Below, piece by piece: positions 23,001 through 37,300 of a stretch of 64,000 nucleotides of DNA. Within the stretch, counting starts at the first letter, position 1; each line of letters starts with the position of its first letter. A program made the translations under genes and the position numbers. The notes under the pieces were generated by a model. The model was not told the DNA's origin and did not search any database. It was given only the letters and a program-made list of their open reading frames with translations. The stretch lies in contig OZ023275.1 of the NCBI GenBank assembly GCA_964007475.1, forward strand, positions 13,991,829 to 14,055,828. The letters run 5' to 3'. This stretch comes from Hybos culiciformis (lineage: Eukaryota; Arthropoda; Insecta; Diptera; Hybotidae).

Positions 23001-26000
23001 ATTGTGTGTTGGGTGGAGATGAGGACAAGTTCAGCTGCGTTCTAATATAAAATCACTGTGCACATACTCATACATTACAAACATATTGTTAGAAAAGACT
23101 TTAAAGACATTTACTCATAAATTATTATTAATTTTGAAATATTCAATAAAACAATTCTAGTGCATTTGTTTGGAGGATTCATAATTATTTTATATTATCG
23201 GTATTAAATTTCCGCTGCATCCGTCTTCTTCTTATCATAGGTCGCTCCAGACAAACCAAATAGTTACAAAAATCAACCGGAAATAAATTTCAATAATTCA
23301 TTTCTTTTCGGAACCACAAATAAATTAAATTATTTCCATAACATAAAAAAAAACCAATTTTATTTCTTTTTAATTTAATTTAAATTAGTTTATGATATAC
23401 AATAAATCAACCTTAAATGCCAATCAAATTACTGTTTACATTCGTCAAAATATTTTTATTTTCAGAAAAACAATTAGATTTTATAAATATAAATAAAATC
23501 TATGGGTATATTTCTTAATAATAATTAACCATTAATTTAATAGAATAAAAAAGAAATAATAAAATTAATAGAATTTAATAAATTTCTTAAAATCACTGTC
23601 CATTTTTGTAGAATTCATCTAACAATCAATTCACTTATATTTCTTTTTATATTATTTATTATTATTTCACAAATTAAGTAAAGAAAGCCAATAAAGTATC
23701 TCAAAAAAAAAAATTGTATATATAATGTGGAAAAAAACATAAAATAATAATTTTTCTAATAAATTTTTTTTCTTCATATAACTTCTTTTTTTTTTTTCGT
23801 CTTACTGACATACTTAAAGTTTGAAAGATATGGATTTAAATCATCATAGAAAAAAATATATCTATCTACATGGAGTAAAAATTAGATACAAAAAAAAATA
23901 AATAAATAAAAAAAAAAGAAATAGTTGGAATTAACGTAAATATCTGAAATTTTGAACAAAAGAAATATAGCATAAACATAAATGAAAAAAAAAAGATATT
24001 TATAACGGTAGACAGATTATGAATAAAAATGAGAAATTTGCAAATTATTATATTCTTTGAATTAGAAAAAAAATATCTTTAAAATTAGTCAGAAACATAC
24101 CGGAAATTTTTGTAATCAAAATTCAAATTTCATTAATGGGTTGTTAAAAAAAAATAAAAACATTTTATTTTTTAATCAAAATATAATTATAGGATGTTTT
24201 CAAAGTTCAAATGAAGAATGAAACCCTCTTCGAGTTTCTATTCGACTTTATGATATTCAAATTTAATTCTTTTTTTATGAAGACAGTTTTGTCTAATTAA
24301 AATTACTATTTTAATTATCGAAATTTATGTTCTTTGATCCTCATCCAAATCTAAAAAAAACTTGTTTATAATTATCATTTACGTTTGCTTGAAGTCTGTA
24401 TTCTGAAAAGTTAACATTGGTGCTAGAATTGTAGAAAAAATGAATTACTTAGTTCTTAATTACATTTTTATTTTATGAACCTTAAACTTTTTTTATATTA
24501 ACAATTTATAACATAATACATAGTTAATTATTCGTAAAATTTTTCTATGTTTCATTGGCAAATTAACAAGTGACTATATAAAATGCTTGAAAATCATGTG
24601 GGAATAGTTAATTTCAAAATTTGAACTTTTAACTTGTATTTAGTTAAGGAATTTGGACTTTTTTTTCTAATTTATCTTCAAGAAAAAAAAGATACATTAT
24701 TATATATATATACTTATGTACATTAACATATAACATATACATTTATTTATTTAAGTATATGTAGACATTTGTACAGTACATATATTTGTAAATTTTTAAA
24801 GCTTATTTCATGTTATTTTTTTTTGTTTTTTTTTTTTGCCAAATCACGTATAAGTAATTTACCTTAACCTTTAAATTTATCTTAAAAAAAAAAAAATTTA
24901 ATTTGAAAGAAATTAAAAAATAAAAACAACTTTATGTCTACTTTATGTAATTGAAATCTTAGATTTATCTTATTCCCAGGTTTCAATTCTAATGTCAAAA
25001 AAAAAATAAAAAATCCATTATACCTACAATTGTGTATTAATTCGATTTTAAATTTAAATGAATCCTATCTAAATTTTTAATATCAAATTCATCTTAACAA
25101 AAAAAATAAAGATCAGTAAAAGAAAAAATATGACATTTGGAATTTGTCTAAAGTTTTGATTGTACTAGAAAATTGAAATTCACATTACATAGCATTTATG
25201 ATTTGAAGAGAAATTAAACTGAAGATAACAAATTTTTTTATCAAAAAATTAGAAATGAAGTCCTCTTAGAAATAACAGAAATTACGAAGACGATCTATCA
25301 CTTCAATATTGCTGTACTATCGATCAAAGACGCGTGCGGTGTCTTGGTAAATAAGTCTAACATTCTTCCCCGTGAAAGCAGTTTTTTGTTATAAACTTGA
25401 AATTAAATGAATTTCGTATGTTTGTATCTAGATATCTGCAATGTACATATACGGCTTTCAAAACAGTAGTATACCTCCTAGTTTATTTTTAGACAAAAAT
25501 TCTTATAAATTATTACCGCATTATTATTTTTTTTGCTTACATAATAATTTTTTATTTTTATTTTTTTTTGAAGTAATGCTACTTTGTTTCTTATGTATGT
25601 ACAAGAACATACTTATATGGTACAAAAACATACAATTACAATTAAAAAACAATTGATAATAATCTTTCTATAAGGTTCTCCCCATATATGCGAATTTTAT
25701 TATCGCAAAAAAAAAAACGTGATTTAATTAAAAAAAAAGGAACGTATTAATTATTTTTATTTTGTAGATATATTTCCATTTTTTTTATTTTTTTTTCAAT
25801 TTTAATATTATTATCTGTAGGGAAGCAATCTTATAATTCAGTAAAAAAAAAAATTGTCTGCTTGTGCGTCTGACTGAGCTTTGAATTTCTTTACTTCATT
25901 ATAATTGCGTGTGTACTTCACTCTTTTAAATAAAACAAAAAGTCAATGTACAAAAACCAAGTTTTAATCCTATAATTTTTTCAAATTTTTTTTTTATTTT

Positions 26001-28524
26001 AAGCCTTAATAAAATTAGTTCTAAAACGAAGAGGCTTAAAATCAGGGGAAGCTATAAAATTTTTAACGAGAAGAGTATAAAATAGCGTATGAATTTTCTT
26101 TATTCATACGATAGTTAGTTAGCATTTAACATGTTTTATAAACGTTTCAAAAATTTTAGTATCCAATGCGATTTAGTTAACCCAACATAGTATCTTCCAG
26201 ATTAAATTTTTAATATACTTTTTAACTACTTGTATTGAATCTAATCAAATTTACAAAAAAATTTAGGAATTTACTATCATTCTCAGTATACGATATGTAG
26301 TTATTTAGAATCAAATATTTCAATAATAATATTTGTACAGCATTTATCAGACGTATAATTAGTTTTTTTCCGAATATATATGATGAATAATATCATGATG
26401 AAATTTTATCAAATAAATCACTTAAAAATAAATTACCTAAAAAGTATTAAATTCTGAAAATTAAAACAAACATCTGACACATCAAAAATTTTATAATATC
26501 TATTTAGGCCGGATGATAATAAAAAAAAAAAAATTAAATTTTAACTAGTACTATTTATCTTTGATATTTATTTTTATTTCGCAAATACCTTAGATTAAAA
26601 ATAATACATTAATTACATACAAATATGTTATTATTAAAATTATTAAAAATACCTACTGTTTTGAAAGAAAAAAAAACACATCATTCAAATAAAATAATAA
26701 ATTATGCTCAATAATTTATTTAAAAAAAAAACTAAAAACATATGTATGTAGAATAAAAAGATGTATACATAAATGTTTATTATGTGCACGTTAAATTGAA
26801 TATTATGATGATGTATAAAATAAATGTATGAACTGTGAAAAAAAAAAAAAAATTAAAAACAAAAAATTACATTAATTTTTCAAATGTCTGGTCGTTGGTT
26901 TAAAAAAAAAAAAGAAGAGATAATTATCTTATTTTTTATTTTCAAAAAATTTGTTTTTTTTTAATTAATTCATAGTTGGTTGCTGCTATTATAATTAGTA
27001 TGGTACATGCATTCAAAATTTGAAATAAACTTTTTTTTTTTTTTTGTGAGCAACATAGAAATAAAAACATTATTTTTTCCAATTCTTATTGTGGTTCTTA
27101 AAATGGTTTCGTGCTGTGTGATGAGCACGGCATTATGTAATCAGCTAAAAAAAAATTTTTTTTTCAATTTTAATTCTAAGCTCAAGGTTAGTGGTGGTTT
27201 TTAATTTGACATACTTACTTAAAACTATATATATTTTTTTTAAATCCTTATTGACTGGAACGTACATCATAAATAGATAAAACTAATCAATAGTTTATAG
27301 TTTTTTAATTGGTTTCTCAATTCCAGTCAGAATCAAAATATTATAATATACAAATAAAATGTAACTATAAGAAAGGGATTGACAGATTATGAAATGTATA
27401 CTATGACTACGTACATTGGACATATGTTCGCGACCTTAGTTGTAGTTTCAAAAAAGATAGAAATAGGATTAACAGAAATAAAATTGCTATAAAAAGGATT
27501 AAAAGAAATACAATTAAAAGATTTATAAAAAAAATAATGCATAATTCACATTTTTTCTTCATAATTCACTAATAGCGGAAAATATTATAGGTATCGATTA
27601 TTTTTTTTTTTTTACAAGTTAATAAAATTTATGAGAAAACCATTTTTTTGACCGTTCAACTAAAAATATTAACTGGACCGGTTCTATTCGTCAAGTTACA
27701 GATATTTTTGTTAATGATGTTCAAACAATATTAAAATTTTATAATTGAATTATTATATGTAAGTCTCGATGGAAGTAATTGGAAAAGAACTTACCGATCT
27801 AGAAAATTGGCACTGTTTAGTTTAATTGACAAATAGGAATTATCTCTTGGAATTCCGTACTAAAGTGAAAATTATAATTTTCTAAACTTTTCTCTTTCAT
27901 TAACAATATATTCAATTTAATTCAATTTTTATGTATAGATATAGTATACTAAACTAATTTACTATTACAAAATCTTAAATATTAGCAAATTGTTGAATAT
28001 ATATGAAAAATAACCAGAGTATAGGTGGATAAAAGCAAAAACATTTTTGACATAACTTGAAACTACCTATATATAGTTTAAAAAAAAAATTAACTATTTT
28101 ATATGAATTCTTGTTATCGATTCTTATAATGGATTTATAAATAATATAAGTACAAGTATTCAACTGAACTAATAATTTAAATCTTATATACGAGCCTATA
28201 ATTTTTGTAATGTCAAAATAAAAATTGCAAAAATTTGCAAATTTATGTTGTTTAACAAACAATACGTAATTGATAGTGTCATGGTTTTGCAAAAGGAAAA
28301 AAAAAAAATAAAATTCAATTATATGTTATTGTACCACGCATTTATTATTCTTTATTCTTTTTTAAGAAATATGTACCTACTTTAGCTCACTTTAGCTATA
28401 CTTAATACTATATACCTATATTATGTACATGTTATTTTCAGCATAAAGTTCTTATAGTGTAACGACATTCACCTTCTTAAGGTCAATGAATTTTTTGTAA
28501 AAAATATAAGTATCTAAAATGTAA

Positions 28525-28543
28525 AATAATAATAATAATAATA
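28525..28543. repeat. AAT microsatellite
   Basis: Six uninterrupted AAT units; similar short runs occur at 20990-21007 and 33897-33913. Confidence 0.8.
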
Positions 28544-31271
28544 CAATAATATTATAAACATTATTACAAGTTTAGCCAACAAACAAAACGGCTACAAAAA
28601 ATAAATAAAAATAATAATAAAACAAAAAAGAAAATATTAAAAAAAAAAAAAAAACAATTCAATAAAACATTACTTATGCACAGTGGTTTATTTTCGACGT
28701 ATAAATTTTTACATATTATACATATATTCTTTATTATTATTATTATTGTGTTGTTTTTTTTTTAAGTTTAACGATTTTTTTTCCAATCTAGTGATTCTTC
28801 TTTAAACGCAAACTCATCATTTTAATTCTTATTAATATTTTTTAATTTTTTCTTGTGATTATTTTTTTTATTATTTTTTTATTATTTAAATAACGCAAAT
28901 TATATGTACGAAGAATGAAGAAAAAAGACACTCGGACCATTAAACATTTATCTCTCTAACGTATATGAATATGAAATTTTTGTTTCCTAAACAAGTGCAC
29001 CCTGAATATATTTCAATAGCATGATACACTGATAGTCGTTTAATTATAATTAAGGGTATAGGTTTAAAAGTTTTTTAAGTACATATTTAACAGTAAAATA
29101 GCTATTTTTTTCAATTTTTTAGTAATTTTGAAAGTTATAAACTTGTATTGAATCAAATTTCAATTCGAGATGGGATTGGGAACTTTTTTTTAATTTAATA
29201 GTCCACACTTAAAACCAGAATAAGCTTGGGTTAATATCGCCAGGTAATTAAATAAAGCATCAAGATCATAAACATTAAAGTTTGAATTATTAATCGGACG
29301 TGTTTGTGGACCATTGATGAATTTATAGTATAAGACATTTTCATGTTTAATTCAACACTCCATTTACTATATTAATAACCGTCAATTTTTTGGAGTTAAA
29401 TAAAACTTTATTTTCACACTCATCCCTTCAAGAGTATAGTAAATTCGAAGATTTGAACTGTACCCTATTAGGACATATTTTTTAAAGTTTTGGTATACAC
29501 GCATGTTAAGACATTTCGTTATTTCTGTTATTATCACAAAGTTGTAATAATTCTAAATGGACACATATCTAATCAATTTAAAAGTAAGATATAAAATTTG
29601 TTACTTAATTTATTTTTAATTATTTAAAAGTGTTCAGAAATGTTTATGAATTTATTTAAAAACGTCATTCACAAATGTGGAACTAATTTAGTGATTACGA
29701 GTGTAAATAATAGAATTTTTTTTCCAACTTGTAAATTACCATTTTTCTATACATTTTTTTAAATAAAATTTAATCTACGTATTTATGGATTTAAAAAAAA
29801 AAAAATGTTTTTTTTGTTTTATAATTTAACGCCAAAAATTTAATGATTGGCAATTTTTTTGTTTTATTATTATTTTTTTTTTTTAATTTTTGCCTTAAAT
29901 GAACAAAGTCTTAATTTAGGTATGAGTGTTACAAAATAATTTTGTTACTAAATCCTCTGCCCCTAATAAAATTTTTACAGAATTTTATAGGATCACAACA
30001 AGTTGATAAAAGAGGAACACGTATTATACATATATACATGGAGATCTGATTAAAATTTTTTAATAATTATATTGTCTGTATTAAAATTAAGTCTCTTTTC
30101 ATGAATCTCGTTTTGACTGTCAAAAAGTCTGTTTCTTTTATGTATACAAATCAATAAAAAGTTGTTCACCCAGTCTGACCTGATATACCGCAATTATTGG
30201 TTAATATTACAACACACAATATAATACATTTATATTTTATATTCATTTATAATATTTTAAATCAATAAAAATTATGCTATACATAAATAAATTAATTTTT
30301 CAAATTTTCTTTTTAACATAATTTCATTTTTTTTTTTGCAGCGAAAACTTAAAATTCAATAAATTAAATTTATTATTCTTCCGGATTGATGATTAACGTG
30401 ATAATGATTAAAAAATCATAGAAATTGAGTTTTTGATAAAAAAAAAATGAAAAAAAACAATGAATATGTATAATGATGATTGAATAACATGAAAATTCAT
30501 TTTCCATTACATTTAATTTATTTATTAAAACTTTTCTAGTACAAACGATGTAATAACATTTTTTTATGCTTAGCTTGATAAATCGAAAATATTCAATGAA
30601 TTTTATTTTAAATGTCATCTACATAAGTATTCCATTCATTTTCATTTTTATGTGCGAGCTTGAAATCATAAATATACTTTAGGTTTGAATTTAAGGAAGT
30701 TTAGAACATTATGTACATAATTAATATATGAAAATTAATAGTCCTATACTATCCTATAGTCGCAGACAATGTTGAAAAATCGTTAAAAATTGAAATAAAT
30801 CAAAGAAAGCTTACGAGAATGGTTGAATAGTAATATATTTTTGATTTTTCCTCCAAAACTATATGTAGGTATAATAAAATATTATTTTTGTTTATTTTTT
30901 ATAGTTTGTAAATGTTGATTTTAATAAATTTCATTTCGAGGTTTAAAACTTTATAATCACAAGGCTACATTGTACAGAAACTGGTTCTTAACACATTTAG
31001 ATTTAGATATTACAACAAAAAAAAAATTAAAACTAAAAATTATAAAAATAAACATTCTGTTAAATATTTTTAGGCGTAAAAACTTTGGGAGAAAAAAAAA
31101 CTTTAACATTATTTTTATAATACGCATAAAGTTTTAGGTAATTTGATTTTTTTTGATGGATTTTACATACCAATTAATAAATTATTTAAGCTTTTAAATT
31201 ATTTTTTTTTTTTTAATATTTTTAATAATAATCTTATTAGATTTGAAAATTTTTTTTTTTCACACTAATTA

Positions 31272-31366
31272 TTATTGGCTTATCGCAATAAACCAATATA
31301 AGTAACTGTATAGAATTCAATTTTTCATTTCAACTAATTATATATTGTTGGCTTATCAATATATAA
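31272..31366. repeat. Pair of small hairpins sharing a GCTTATC loop sequence
   Basis: TTATTG/CAATAA (31272-31291) encloses GCTTATCG. About 66 bases on, TTATATATTG/CAATATATAA (31338-31366) encloses TTGGCTTAT. Both stems are perfect and both loops contain GCTTAT. Confidence 0.65.
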
Positions 31367-34300
31367 GTGCGAGACAATAATAATTAAAAAATTGAAAAAT
31401 TAATTATTGCACCTATACAAAATAAAGAATTATACGCACGCTTTTGCGATTAGGAATTTACTAATTGGTTTTAAAATATTTAACGTTATTGAAATAAATT
31501 GCCAAAAATAAAATTTATCAGAAAATGAATCATGAAAATATAAAAAAAAAATAAAAATAATCAACATTTTATCTCAAATTAGTATAGCAATGATAATGAC
31601 TATGAATTCGAAGTATAAATAAAAATAAAAGCAGAATGAATTCGAGATTATTTGAATTGCGCAAAGCTTATTCCTGATGGAATCATATTTGGATCTTTTA
31701 AATATATGACCTTGAAAGTTTCAATTTTTAGAGCGTTACAGGTTGTTAAAAATTTCGAATATCATCACTGGATATAATTCCAGTTAAGCTGAAACATTTT
31801 ATAAGCTTAATAAAATATAAAAAAAAACACAATTTCTTTAACTTACCCTTATGAAGCAAAACGGTATTGTATCCTTATCTTTATCCTTATCGATTGATTT
31901 ATCCATTTTTTTTATTTGTATTATATAATATTGTATTATTGAAGAAAATATTAATAACCCATTTAATAATTTTATTTTATTTTTTTTAATTATAATTATT
32001 ATTTTTTTTTTTAATTCTTTAAAAATAGAAAAACACTTGGACTTATTTATTTTTGATTTCAAAACTTTGTTTTATTTTATATTAATTCTTTTTTTTTTTT
32101 GTTTCAACACTTTAAAAAACAAACTATTTTAGATATTTTTTATCAATTTATTTATTTAACTTTTTTGATATATACATATATTTTATATATATTTATGTAA
32201 CATTTGAAAATATGAATTTGTGTGTAAACATCAAGAAAATGAAAATATATAATGAAAATTCTTGTTTCATTACATCATCATTCAACAACACAACGTTATT
32301 CGATATATTTCAACAACAACACTCAATAAATATTTATCAAACTGTGATTTTGTTTTTTTATCTGCAGCAGTTTTTCATTCTTATCAAACTGTAACATCTG
32401 AAATAGAAAAAAAATAAATAAAATAAATAAATAAAAATAATGGAAAAAAAAGGTTAGAAAACAATTAAGAAATTACAAAATTATGGTTTTTTTTTTTTTC
32501 AAATATGAATTAGTTATAGAAATTTTATTTTTAAAATAGGCCATAAAAAAAAATAAATAAATTATTATAAATAAAAAAAAAATTAAAAAATAAAAACATA
32601 AGCCTATCTCAATTGCATATCTTGAAAGCGATAAATTAACAACAAAAATGAAAACAAACGTTTTCAAAGATTATAACAGGGTGTTACTATTTATACAAAA
32701 ATGTGTTAGCGTCTGAATTTTATAATATCTATGATTTGTATAATATTTTCAAATATATTTTGTTTATTTTTAGTTAAAATTCAAGATAGTTTGACAGGGG
32801 AACAAATATTCATTTGCAATGCAAGACACAGAAGACAAAACTCCGTTTCATGGTATAATAAATTAGCGAAACTACACCGATTCTATTGTCTAATAATTTC
32901 ATTCTAATTGATTTATCTTGATTTTCAAAATGCATACGCAGTCAACTTTTATGTACAAAAAATTAGGTTCTATAGTTTCTAAACGTGTGATTTTAAATTT
33001 GATCGTCATCATTTTTAGCACTCTGTTTATAAAATACGTTCATTAGATCGAAAATTGCGAGATGGAATAATTTTTTCATATAACAATATAACATGTAATA
33101 ACTTTTTCTCGAAAATAAATAATATAATAAATATTTTTTTAGATTAATATTATTTTATTATTTTATTAGTTTTAAGTTCAATATTTTAGTAAAAAAAATT
33201 ATACAACTATTTACGTTAAATTTAAATAAAATAAATGTTATCGCAATTACTACTGTATTTGTGAAAACTGTTTAGAAATTCAATATAATTTAGTATATAG
33301 ATCGATCAAAATATAACTCCCAACTATAATGAGAATTTGATTATTTTGATAACATGTTAAATTAAGCAAAATTTAATAACAACCTTGCGAAGAGTGAACA
33401 GCATATCTTATCAAAGTTTTATCTGAATTAGGCAATACGGCAAAAAAAAAAAAAATTGAACAATTATTATATAATTAAAATTTAATATATTTTTTTTTTA
33501 ATAAATCAATATAAAACTCCCAATTTGAATTCAATTATTTAATTCTCCATTTTAGATATTATTCAACAATTTTTTATAGTGTTGTGATGAACGTAACAGA
33601 TAATAACTATCCACACTTTTTAACCAGAATTTCATAGGAAAAGAGGTATAATCATTAAAAAAAATTTAAAACCAATATTATATATATTTTTTCTCTTTAC
33701 CGGTACTCACATCCTTTATTTTATTTTATTTATTTTTTTTTTTAAATTACATTTTTAATTTAATATTTTTTAATAACTATATAATTAAGCGCTGTTTAAT
33801 TTTGCAATAGATTGCGTAAATATTTATATGCAGCTAGATGATATTAGTTATAGATACAAAATATTGCTATTAACCGATGAAGCTGCTGATAGTAACAATA
33901 ATAATAATAATAAATGATTGATAGAAATTAATCTGGCTACTGGAAATTACCGTAAATCAACCTCTACATAAAGGAGGAGTTTATATAAGATACATAATTT
34001 TATAGTATGATATTTTTCATTAATTCATTAATATACAATTTTTAAGTACTTCAATTGAAAAAAAAAATTAATTATGTATTGGTCGTGGTCAAAACAAATT
34101 TAATAAAGATTTGAATCTTTAATTTCTTTTTATATAAAAAGCAAAGATTCTTATTACACATTAGTATTTCTAGGTATTTACAATATTAGCAAAGGATGAT
34201 AATTGAACATCTGACGTTATTCTACTCAGCACATTTTCAACACAACTTTTCAAGCCACAGCATTGAAAGTTTTTCTAATTATAGTGTAAACATTTAAAAT

Positions 34301-37300
34301 AAATTATTAATTAAAAAAATGCTATATAAATAATAATTTCACTTTAAACTTTGATACTGTAATAAAAAAAAAAGTCAATGTAAAAAAAAAAAAAAAAAAA
34401 CCAGCCAGTTTAATTGTTAATCACACGAATTTTGTCCAACCCAATAATATTAACTAATAAAATTTTTGTTCATAAATGAATTTATCAAGAAAAACGTTGC
34501 TGCTGGATGCGTTTTCTATATTGTAAAATAAAAACAATTTAAAATTTGTAAACAAGATTGATAATTTTCACTTTGGGTTAAAAAAAATGCTAACATTTTA
34601 TTTTCTCTAAGAAAACGGAAAACAAGACTTATTTTTATTAATTTAAGTTAAAACTTGATTAGTTTTTCTTGTACATAAAAGTTATTTCTAAGTTGTTACG
34701 TCACATACATATTTGCTTTAGGAAATAGTAGCAACTTTTTCTTTTAACCATAATCGGCTTCTTTTTTTTTTTACTTGTTAATAACTACATTAGTCATAAT
34801 ATTAATTAAAAAAAAAAAATTTACTGCATCCGAAGCGTTTCCAAAGCATAGCTTGAGGTACCGTCAAAGAAATATGCAAAAAAAAAATTTATATAAATAT
34901 TCGTATAGATAGGTAACTTAAATAATCATTATGTATGAATAGCGTTAATATTTTGATCCTGTTTATTTCTAGAAATATCTCAATAATTTGCATAATATAT
35001 CAAAATATGTGAACTAATAATATATAACTTGAACTTAACTTGTTATATAAATAAATAAATCTACCTAATTTTCAATAATATTGCTGATGAGAGAATATAC
35101 GCTGCCAATTTTAAAGTACTTCTACTTTACACAATTTCAGGAACTATTACCACTGCTCTTATAGTTCATAGACCCCTTTGCACCAATAATCAGCACATTC
35201 ATCAGTGTAGCCCCTATATTCTTTCAATTAATTTTTTTTTTTTGAAAAGTTTCTCTTTTTTATCTTAAGGTATATTTTTTATTTTTGCTGCAAAAATTTG
35301 ATATAAAAAATAAATCAGATAAGTAATTGCGAATAACTTCATCAATAAAAAAATAAACAGATATTGAAATAATTATAATGAATAAAATTATTGATATGCG
35401 ATAATAAAAAAAAATTGCTTATGTTGCTGTCATTTGATATTTTTTTTTTATGTTTTCATAATACCAATATTCTTTAATTTTATTTTACATGTATAATTTT
35501 AGTAAATTAAGGTGTGAAGGATTTTAATTGCTGATTATTAAAAACTTTCGTAATTGAGAAATATTTTTGTTAATATTACAAGTTTATGCATAAATTTATT
35601 TACGTATTAATTACAATTGATATGAACAATTGTGTGTCACATACTAAAATCAGCAGCAGACAATAACATTTCTTAATTATAAACTCTTAAAATTAAACGA
35701 ATTCCTTAAAATCTCTGATACAACCTAGTGTATTATAATATACATTTACACTTCAAACTGCTATTATATTATTACTCTTTTATCTATGTTTATTAAAATT
35801 TTCAGTATATGTATGTGGTTTTTGAGCAAAGAAAAATCTCCTAGAGATACCTACAGATACCAGGATCGGTAAATTATTTAATTCGAAAATGAATTCGTAA
35901 TTTAATCGTAATTAAATATTTTAAAGAATGTTCACAATTCTCCTTAGAGTTTTCAATCCGTTCTCTCTATAGAATTAACTCCAAGAAATTTAATTCAACT
36001 TTGTGAAAATTAACTGAGGGAATAACAAATCAATCCAGTGTCCAGAGGGATAAAAATTTAGATACAAAAAAAAAACAATTATCATTTTTACTTAAATTAT
36101 TCTGCGTGGAACTTAGAATAAATTATTAACATTTGTCAGTTTTTAGTAGTAAGAAAATAATAAATTTTTTAAAAATTTCCTCATATTTGAAAAATTACTA
36201 AAAGAAAATTCATAGATAATTTTTTATAAGAAATTTCATATGTAGACGTTAGGCGTATAGTAAATCTATATATATTTTAACAATAATCTTTATTTATGTA
36301 ATTTTACTTTTTGTTGTAATTAGCTAAAATTACTTCTTGTTTAAAATCTATTAGAACATTTTACTATTATTATAATTTAACTTGCCCTCAATGGAAAATC
36401 TGTACATAAAGGTTTATTACATGTATGTAAAAAAAAAAAAAACATAAAAGATGGAAAAAAAAAATCAATTCATGGGCATACCGGAAAAAGTTATTTTTCC
36501 GCATATTTTATACCATTCAATCAATCTCTTAAAAGAACTTTCAACCGTTAGATTTTTTTAATAATAATTTTTTGCTATATAATCTTTATTTTTTTTTCTA
36601 GATGTTATGTCTTGTGTGTGTACAATTATTCAATATATTTTTGTAACGTAAAAGAGAAACAATTGACCATTAAGCTGTAAGCACAAGACAATAATCAAAA
36701 AGACGTTGACATGAAGTTGAAAAAAATCTTTTTTTTCTTTCTATATTCTTTTTTTTGCTATTTTATGTTATTTTAATAGAAAAATGGATTGAAAAAAACA
36801 TCAAACGGATACAAATTATATTACCACGAAGTTTAAATGGAATAAATTTTATGAGTATATGGAAAAGAAATTTGGAAAAAATCTGTACGACGAAATTACT
36901 TTCAAATAGAAGTAGTATTTGACATTATCACTGTGATGAAAATTGTAACAGAAAGATATTAATATACTATAGTTAAGTAATTGCACTCACATTCTAAATT
37001 CGAATGAACATACCTTTAATATGATTTTGATCTTGAGTATTTGTTATAAAATTTACAAAGATGTATTCGAGGATTTAGAGATGGCGAAACGGCTTATTCA
37101 AAATCTAGAAAAAAACAATTGCTCACCTTGAATTCATATCGATATAGATATAGATGATTTTATTAGCTAATTTTTGATATCGACGAGTTTCTCCAGATTA
37201 CAGTTTAAAGAGAGTGTGTAAGATATATAATACCTATATTTTTAATACTAAATTAATTTATCTTAAGTTTACATCAGTCTGCTATATTAAAAGCATTATT

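Noticed and set aside
25320..25350. AAGAC/GTCTT inverted repeat around GCGTGCGGT
   Set aside because: Five-base arms are expected by chance.
27975..28292. 105-codon minus-strand frame
   Set aside because: Same reasoning as for other chance frames; no domain, no context.
35140..35225. Less A/T-rich patch preceded by TTTCAG, open in one frame, considered as an exon
   Set aside because: The frame runs straight into a poly-T tract with no donor, and no family is recognisable.
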